This document shows positions 59,294-64,000 of a DNA stretch of 64,000 nt, piece after piece; the first letter of the stretch is position 1, and each line of letters begins with the position of its first letter. This stretch comes from VYFG01 sp965221795. Lineage in GTDB: Bacteria; Pseudomonadota; Gammaproteobacteria; Arenicellales; Poriferihabitantaceae. The position numbers and the translations under genes are program-made. The stretch spans positions 1,550,001-1,614,000 of the forward strand of contig OZ244914.1 of assembly GCA_965221795.1 (NCBI GenBank). The letters are read 5' to 3'. The notes below the pieces were generated by a model. It saw nothing but the letters and a program-made list of their open reading frames with translations, was not told the origin of the DNA and ran no database searches.

Positions 59294-60225
59294 GTCGCTC
59301 GCGTTCTGGGATCAATGCCACGACAGATCAAATCAATACCGAGATTGAGGGTGACATAGCAGAGCCCCAGAGTCAGTGCTGTCCCCTGCACCATGGTGAT
59401 GTCGCGGGAAAAGATGGCATGGACCAGTGCATGACCAATCCCCGGCCAGGCAAAGACCGTCTCGACGATCACCACCCCCTCAATCAGGTAAGCCAGTTGT
59501 ACACCCACATAAGCAACTACGGGCAGCGCGGCATTGCGGAACACATGGCGGGACAGGGTCCGCCGGGCCGAGAGGCCCTTGGTGCGCGAAAACAGTTGCC
59601 ATTCGGCTGCCATGGCATCAGCAACTGCATCGCGCACGACCCGGTTAGACACCGCCGCAAGGCCAAGCCCGAGCGTCAGGGAAGGCAAGACCAGATGCTC
59701 GGGGCCACGAAAGCCCGCCACGGGGAGAAGGTCCAGATGGATGGCAAATAGCAGAACCAGCACGATCCCAAGTGCAAAAAATGGAATGGCGCGTAGTAGG
59801 ACCGACAGGCCGAGGCTGATCCGATCTACCCATCCACCGGGACGCAATCCAGCCACGACCCCCAAGGGCACCGCGAACAACAGCGATGTCAGCACCGCAC
59901 CGGCCGCCAGCAGCAGTGAATGCCCGAGCTGGACCGCAATCTCATCCCGAACCGGTGTACCGTATACCAAGGATCGACCCAAGTCGAACGTCGCCAGCGC
60001 AGAAAGCCAGTCGACCAACTGCAGGGTCCAGGGTTGATCAAGGCCAAGCTCAGCCCGCACCGCATCTGCTGCCGTGGAGTCCATCAGATCATAACCGTAG
60101 CGTCCTGCGGCAATTCGATAGGATGCATCCCCGGGCAGCGCCTGCATCATCGCGAAGCTGAAGATGCCGACGATGAGGGCAACCAGAATGGCCTGCACCC
60201 CCCTGGCGACCAGAACCGCAATCAT
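59290..60225 (-). CDS. ABC importer permease, DppB/NikB-like
   Basis: About 311 residues from the ATG at 60225 (MIAVLVARGVQAILVALIV); the frame is open to 60348 but not protein-like there. DppB features: FSFAMMQALPGDASYRIAAG, the LGLDQPWTLQLVDWLSAL segment and DLGRSLVYGTPVRDEIAVQL (the G-x-S motif). The EAA loop SRTKGLSARRTLSRHVFRNA and the P-G-I-G-H-A-L-V-H-A-I-F-S-R-D end are also typical. Six helices are predicted. It lies 16 bp downstream of the substrate-binding protein gene. In family members this subunit pairs with the DppC-like permease. Confidence 0.93.
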   Translation of the reverse strand: MIAVLVARGVQAILVALIVGIFSFAMMQALPGDASYRIAAGRYGYDLMDSTAADAVRAELGLDQPWTLQLVDWLSALATFDLGRSLVYGTPVRDEIAVQLGHSLLLAAGAVLTSLLFAVPLGVVAGLRPGGWVDRISLGLSVLLRAIPFFALGIVLVLLFAIHLDLLPVAGFRGPEHLVLPSLTLGLGLAAVSNRVVRDAVADAMAAEWQLFSRTKGLSARRTLSRHVFRNAALPVVAYVGVQLAYLIEGVVIVETVFAWPGIGHALVHAIFSRDITMVQGTALTLGLCYVTLNLGIDLICRGIDPRTRAT

Positions 60226-60241
60226 GGCGGTGCAATCGCCG

Positions 60242-61765
60242 TCAGTTTTTCCAGAAAATGGCGCTGAGACCGTAGGACCGCTCCAGAGGGTCGACAACCA
60301 CACCGTCCAATCCTTTCGCGGCCGCAACCGTGTGCTGGTACCAGACAATCGGGATCACCGGCAGCTCGGTTTGCAGGGTCTGGGTCACCTTCTGGATCTG
60401 TTCACGGCGGGCTGCCATATCCCCTGTCGCCGCGATCATCTCCAGCGACTCGGCCACCGCTGCGTTCTCCCACCCCATGGCTCCCCAATCACCCCCGCCA
60501 GCACCGAAATCTGCCAGCACGGTTCCGATCGGGTCGGGTGTCAAGCCATAGTTTCGGGCATACAGTGCCACCTCCAGAGTGCCGTCCTGATGGCCTGCTG
60601 GAATTTCCGAGTAATTGGCAACGCTGACCTCCAGCTCGATCCCGATAGCCCGCCACTGATCCTGGAGCGCCGCTGCGATCAGCGGCAACTCCGGCCGGTC
60701 CGGGAAGGTACGGAGCAGGAGGGAAAAGCGTTCCCCCTCCCGTACCAGGATTCCGTCATCCCCTGCGACCCACCCCAGGTTCGCCAGCAGAACCTTCGCC
60801 GCTTCCGGGTCATGGTCAAGTGGCTCCAGGCGTTGGTCGTGCCAAGCATTAAGGGCCGGCGGAAAGAGCTGGCGGGCAGCCGCTTCCGGGAATCGTGTAA
60901 TGGCCGTCGCAATCCCGTCGCGATGGATTGCCAGGCTCAGCGCCTGGCGGGCGCGGGGGTCGGACAGGGCCAGATGGCTGGCATTGACCTTGAGCGTGAC
61001 CACGCGCGGGATCGGCAATGCGATCGTGTCGACCGTTTCCACGTTTTGCAGGCGGGCATACCCGGATGGATCCAGTGTGAACACCAGATCCGCATCCCCA
61101 CTTTCGGCCAGCAATGCACGGGTTTCCGCCCGGCCAGCCGCCAGATAGGTCACGCGGGCCAACTTCGGCACCGGGCCCCAATAGGCCTCGTTACGCACCA
61201 ATGTAACACTCTGGGGCGGCGTGAAGGCTTCGACTTTGAAGGGTCCAGTGCCGATCAGGGCAACCGGATTGTCCTCGTCATCAAAAGCGGTCGGCGAAGG
61301 AATCACCGTGGTGGAATGTGCGAGCAGGGAAGGCAGCGCGGCGAACGGCTTCTCCAGTGCGATAGCTACGACACCATCACGCTCGGAAATATCGCGGATC
61401 GGGGCTTTCTTGAGCACTCCCGGTTGTTTCCATGCCCGAGTCAGTACCCGGACTGCGGCCGTTGCATCGAAAGTCGACCCGTCATGAAATGTCACGCCGG
61501 GACGCAATTCGAAGGTCCAGAGATGCCCTTCCGCAGATACAGACCAGCTGGTGGCCAAGCCTGGACGGAGCCTGCCATCGACATCCGCATCCACCAGATT
61601 TTCCATCAGTTGCAACCTTTGGAATGCAAAACCGGACACGGCCGGATCATAGCTTGCGATTTCCCAAGGGGCACCGAGTGTCAAATCGGTCTTTTCTTGG
61701 GCCATTGCGTGCATAGGGCCAAGCGTGAGGATCACGCACCATGCCGCAAAACAGGCTCGTAACAT
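60242..61765 (-). CDS. ABC importer substrate-binding protein (SBP_bac_5, peptide/nickel type)
   Basis: A 507-residue periplasmic binding protein. The signal peptide MLRACFAAWCVILTLGPMHA ends at AMAQ. The mature protein begins with the family's first strand, DLTLGAPWEIASYDPAV, and has ATSWSVSAEGHLWTFELRPG, VTFHDGSTFDATAAV and GTGPFKVEAFTPPQSVTLVR. PRARQALSLAIHRDGIATA and a C-terminal ELPVIPIVWYQHTVAA complete the SBP_bac_5 layout. NikA-like proteins share these words, so nickel-chelate transport is an option. It is the first gene of the importer operon, with a 340-bp upstream region. Confidence 0.93.
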   Translation of the reverse strand: MLRACFAAWCVILTLGPMHAMAQEKTDLTLGAPWEIASYDPAVSGFAFQRLQLMENLVDADVDGRLRPGLATSWSVSAEGHLWTFELRPGVTFHDGSTFDATAAVRVLTRAWKQPGVLKKAPIRDISERDGVVAIALEKPFAALPSLLAHSTTVIPSPTAFDDEDNPVALIGTGPFKVEAFTPPQSVTLVRNEAYWGPVPKLARVTYLAAGRAETRALLAESGDADLVFTLDPSGYARLQNVETVDTIALPIPRVVTLKVNASHLALSDPRARQALSLAIHRDGIATAITRFPEAAARQLFPPALNAWHDQRLEPLDHDPEAAKVLLANLGWVAGDDGILVREGERFSLLLRTFPDRPELPLIAAALQDQWRAIGIELEVSVANYSEIPAGHQDGTLEVALYARNYGLTPDPIGTVLADFGAGGGDWGAMGWENAAVAESLEMIAATGDMAARREQIQKVTQTLQTELPVIPIVWYQHTVAAAKGLDGVVVDPLERSYGLSAIFWKN

Positions 61766-62109
61766 ATCGGATTACCTCTGGATCGGATTTTTTGATATGG
61801 ATATGCCCTTTGAGGATCTGACAGATCGTTCTCTACCCGATCCATCCAGATATTCAGGGTCACACAGGTACACCTCCCGTCGACCGGTGCCAAGAATGGA
61901 TGGCGGTGCCACCACCCTGCCACGACAACCCGGACTCCCCGTCCAAGATGAGCAACCAACCGACCGTTTCACCCTTGACGATACTCAATTATACGGGATA
62001 TATGGAATGTTATAACATTCTTTTTTCTACTTCGCAAGAGTGTCGATATTGGAGGAGGTCTGCGGTGCGAAAGGGGGCCTACGGGCCGCTGGAGGGGAGG
62101 GTTTACGGT
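61766..62109. other. Intergenic region upstream of the importer operon
   Basis: About 345 bases between the importer operon start and the glpE stop. Short antisense frames only. A tract around 61980-62030 is AT-rich, with a dyad-like TATACGGGATATATGG, but no clear promoter pair for the importer is seen. Confidence 0.4.
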
Positions 62110-62433
62110 TTACCGACCCGAGCTCTCTTCTGGGTGGCGAGCCAACCGCCACTCGGCAAATCCACCATCCAAGCTGTAGCAGCGTCGCAATCCTTGTTCA
62201 GCGAGAAATTGGGCAGCACCCTGACTGGAGTGACCATGATAGCAACATACGATGACCGGAACCGACGGATCTGCGGTAGCCAGGAAGTCTGCCACATTCC
62301 GGGAGTCCAGACGGCGGGCCCCGACGATATGCCCGGAAGCAAAGGACGCCGGGTCCCGGATATCCACGACCGTCGCCTGTTCCTCATGGATCAAGCCAAG
62401 GGCGGCAATCCGATCAATACACTGGTAGTTCAT
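62110..62433 (-). CDS. glpE: Thiosulfate sulfurtransferase GlpE-like rhodanese
   Basis: A 107-residue single rhodanese domain, the size of E. coli GlpE. ATVVDIRDPASFASGHIVGA carries the conserved D-x-R-x(3)-F-x(3)-H-I motif. The active-site loop is VIVCCYHGHSSQGAAQFL, with the catalytic Cys in C-C-Y-H-G-x-S-S as in GlpE. YSLDGGFAEWRLARHP ends the domain. It should transfer sulfane sulfur from thiosulfate to an acceptor such as thioredoxin or cyanide. It stands alone. The start ATG at 62433 has no strong ribosome-binding site. Confidence 0.93.
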   Translation of the reverse strand: MNYQCIDRIAALGLIHEEQATVVDIRDPASFASGHIVGARRLDSRNVADFLATADPSVPVIVCCYHGHSSQGAAQFLAEQGLRRCYSLDGGFAEWRLARHPEESSGR

Positions 62434-62786
62434 GGCATCCGAATCACAGAGGGCCGCTGCCGCAGGAAAATCGAAAAGGTATAGGCAATGGGAATATGAT
62501 GTTGGTTTCAGAAAATATCGTCAGTCGTACGAGTGTCTCTGCGGTTGTTTGAAATATTGCTCTAATTCAGTAGATTATAATTTAAAGGAATTGACCCGGG
62601 AAATCAGCAAAAAGATACCGAGCGGGTTAGAATTCCGTGCAATATGCGAGTCACTGTCAAACTCCGGTCTGACGCCGTCGCGGCATTGCTGACGGCCGTC
62701 ATCCGTAGGGTGCTTTGGAACCAGGGCCAGGAATTAATTATGCATTCTTGTTATCGTTTACCAAAACAAGAAAGTATAATTAGCTC
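62434..62786. other. Gene-free region upstream of the AbiE-type pair
   Basis: About 350 bases with only short frames (for example 62432-62692 plus, without motifs). Its right end holds the palindrome and promoter of the toxin-antitoxin pair. Confidence 0.45.
62745..62780 (+). promoter_or_regulatory. Palindrome and promoter of the AbiE-type operon
   Basis: Perfect eight-base inverted repeat TTCTTGTT (62745-62752) and AACAAGAA (62765-62772), followed at once by a consensus -10 TATAAT (62775-62780). The ATG of the toxin-like gene is at 62787, six bases after the -10, so the transcript would start close to or at the start codon (leaderless or nearly so). AbiEi-type antitoxins bind inverted repeats in their own promoters, so this is a plausible autoregulatory site. 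Confidence 0.5.
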
Positions 62787-63566
62787 ATGTACTCATACTC
62801 AGACACCCAAGTCCGCGAAATCTTCCATTTCTGCTTTCTGCAGAGACTTCTTCGCGCCTCCGATCCTGGCCTCTATCTTCTCAAAGGCGGCGTCAATCTT
62901 CGCTTTTTCTTCTTAAGTCCACGCTATTCCGAGGACATGGACCTGGATGTGATTGCGGGCAGTGTCGCAACGCTCAAGAAAAACGGCTACAAGATTCTCG
63001 AAGATGCCGCCTTCAGGCGGAGCCTCCGCACTTTTGGGATCGACGGTGTCGAGGTAAACGACCCGGGCAAAGCCAAGCACACGGAAACGACCCAGCGCTT
63101 TCGTTGCTCGCTAATAACACAAGCCGGTCAACGGTTGCCTACGAAAGTTGAATTTTCCCGCAGGGCCGAGACTGTGAATGCCGCAGCACCATTGGAAACA
63201 ATCAATACCGAGATTGCCCGTCAGTATCGACAGCTCACCTATCGGTGCCGCCATTATTCGGGGACCGCGGCTGTTGTGCAAAAGATCGAAGCGCTGGCGG
63301 GGCGTGCTTTGACTCAGGCCCGGGACGTCTTTGATCTCGGCATCCTTATGCAAGGTGGGCACCTTGATTTTGCTGCGAATTCAGGTGCACTTGTGGATGC
63401 CCCGGTGAGCGAAGCGGTGGAATGCCTGGCGGCCCTGGGCTGGGAAGACTTTGAAGGGCAGGTCGTAGAGTTCCTGGATCCAGCCAGTCGCGCCGAATTC
63501 GGCACCAGAGAGTCCTGGAACGATTTACATTCGTATGTATTCGAGGCGCTTGAAGCGCATGTTTGA
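62787..63566 (+). CDS. AbiEii-type nucleotidyltransferase toxin
   Basis: A 259-residue protein of the AbiEii/AbiGii family, toxins of type IV toxin-antitoxin systems with a nucleotidyltransferase fold (MenT/AbiEii superfamily). The catalytic motif is LYLLKGGVNLRFFFLSPRYS followed by EDMDLDV, i.e. K-G-G-x(2)-L-R...R-x-S/T-x-D-x-D, with Asp residues for metal binding. The second motif is AVVQKIEALAGR, and RDVFDLGILM is the conserved R-D-x-x-D-L element. All these residues look intact. It precedes the antitoxin-like gene and overlaps it by eight bases; in the best-known AbiE operons the antitoxin comes first. Confidence 0.85.
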   Translation: MYSYSDTQVREIFHFCFLQRLLRASDPGLYLLKGGVNLRFFFLSPRYSEDMDLDVIAGSVATLKKNGYKILEDAAFRRSLRTFGIDGVEVNDPGKAKHTETTQRFRCSLITQAGQRLPTKVEFSRRAETVNAAAPLETINTEIARQYRQLTYRCRHYSGTAAVVQKIEALAGRALTQARDVFDLGILMQGGHLDFAANSGALVDAPVSEAVECLAALGWEDFEGQVVEFLDPASRAEFGTRESWNDLHSYVFEALEAHV

Positions 63567-64000
63567 AATCCTGAATCAACCAGACTTCGTCGTGTTCACG
63601 ACGAAGGATTTTGCGACGGCCAGCAACCTGAGCCTGTCCGCGGCATCGAACCGTCTGAGCCGTCTCGTTCAAGAAAGATTCCTCACTCGAGTAACACGAG
63701 GCGTGTGGGCCAACAAGAGTCATCCGCATTTTCAACCGTTGGGCTGCGTGCCATTTCTTCTGGGAAAGGAGCAGGGGTATGTATCGTTCCTCACAGCGCT
63801 GCATCTGCATGAAGTCATCTCGCAAATCCCCAGTGCCATCCAGGTCGCGACAACTGGCCACCCACATGTGCTCGATTCTCCAGTCGGACGCTTCGAGTTC
63901 CTGAGACTAAAGCCTGAATTGATGCGAGCCGGTATCGAGTGGAGTGAGACGCACCAGCCATACCTGATTGCGACGAAAGAAAAAGCACTGCTTGATGTTC
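63559..64000 (+). CDS. AbiEi-type antitoxin/transcriptional regulator, cut by the window end
   Basis: Starts at the ATG at 63559 (MFEILNQPDFVVFTTKDFAT) and stays open for 147 codons to the window end. An N-terminal winged helix is readable: TASNLSLSAASNRLSRLVQ followed by RFLTRVTRGVWANK, the S-x-A-S-x-R-L-x-x-L and R-G-x-W/Y pattern of AbiEi_4-type domains. The second part (LGKEQGYVSFLTALHLHEVI, TGHPHVLDSPVGRFEF, TKEKALLD) is the AbiEi C-terminal domain, including the A-T-x-E-K-A-L-L-D element. It would neutralise the upstream toxin and repress the shared promoter. Confidence 0.85.
   Translation, partial: MFEILNQPDFVVFTTKDFATASNLSLSAASNRLSRLVQERFLTRVTRGVWANKSHPHFQPLGCVPFLLGKEQGYVSFLTALHLHEVISQIPSAIQVATTGHPHVLDSPVGRFEFLRLKPELMRAGIEWSETHQPYLIATKEKALLDV

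Noticed and set aside
60164..61762. Plus-strand frame of 532 codons antisense to the substrate-binding protein gene
   Set aside because: The minus strand gives a complete SBP_bac_5 protein with signal peptide; the plus frame has no domain and starts inside the DppB-like gene.
1..64000. CRISPR arrays, rRNA, tRNA and insertion sequences
   Set aside because: No regularly spaced repeats, no tRNA-like cloverleaf or CCA-ended candidate, no rRNA words and no transposase-like frame were recognised by reading. A tRNAscan or IS search could still find small ones.

Overview
The window reads as the chromosome of a gammaproteobacterium, possibly marine or host-associated (inference). The left edge has the atpB-atpI-parB-parA-rsmG order, all on the minus strand, which is typical of gammaproteobacteria. 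A DMSP-lyase-family cupin hints at a marine or DMSP-rich habitat. Long gene-poor stretches and several broken genes suggest a genome that gains and loses accessory DNA. No rRNA, tRNA, CRISPR array or recognisable insertion sequence was found.

Layout. (1) 1-5.8 kb holds housekeeping genes: F0F1 ATP synthase subunits, chromosome partitioning, 16S rRNA methylation and PEP carboxykinase. (2) 6.1-18.6 kb is a LysW amino-group-carrier locus. lysW lies at 6127, and lysX-lysY-Ntn amidohydrolase-lysZ-lysJ-amidase lie at 12535-18641. The two parts are separated by about 6.2 kb of accessory DNA carrying a decayed gene pair and a two-gene ATPase module with a palindromic promoter region. The usual release enzyme LysK is not in the window, but two other amide hydrolases are embedded in the operon. 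(3) 18.8-22.4 kb: a Mug/hypoxanthine-type DNA glycosylase, a cupin, a MATE exporter and a DMSP-lyase-like cupin. (4) 23.1-27.0 kb: a Gabija-type defence pair (OLD nuclease and UvrD helicase). (5) 27.3-34.4 kb: tag; a tightly coupled five-gene minus-strand operon with a secreted Cys-His-Asp protein, a DoxX-like membrane protein, two ATP-grasp proteins and an MFS transporter; then a GST and a membrane metallophosphoesterase.

(6) 35.1-51.1 kb is a catabolic island: a BMP-type ABC importer, an ATP-dependent hydantoinase HyuAB, xanthine dehydrogenase XdhAB, a cytosine/creatinine-deaminase-like amidohydrolase, a creatininase-family enzyme and an IclR regulator. Its two divergent promoter regions share a 19-bp palindrome, a candidate operator. 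The island is bracketed by diverged direct copies of the 5' end and upstream region of the metallophosphoesterase gene. (7) 51.5-54.7 kb is a ubiquitin-like conjugation operon (XRE regulator, multiubiquitin-family Ubl, E2-like protein, JAB-E1 fusion). The E2 gene is frameshifted at a nine-G run and again near its end. (8) 55.4-62.4 kb: pyruvate kinase, a peptide/nickel-type ABC importer with a fused two-domain ATPase, and GlpE. (9) The right edge holds an AbiE-type toxin-antitoxin pair in reversed order, cut by the window end.

The best candidates for something new are the LysW operon with replaced release chemistry, the two-ATPase module, and the ATP-grasp/DoxX/transglutaminase-like operon. 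Functions were assigned by reading motifs; no database search was run.
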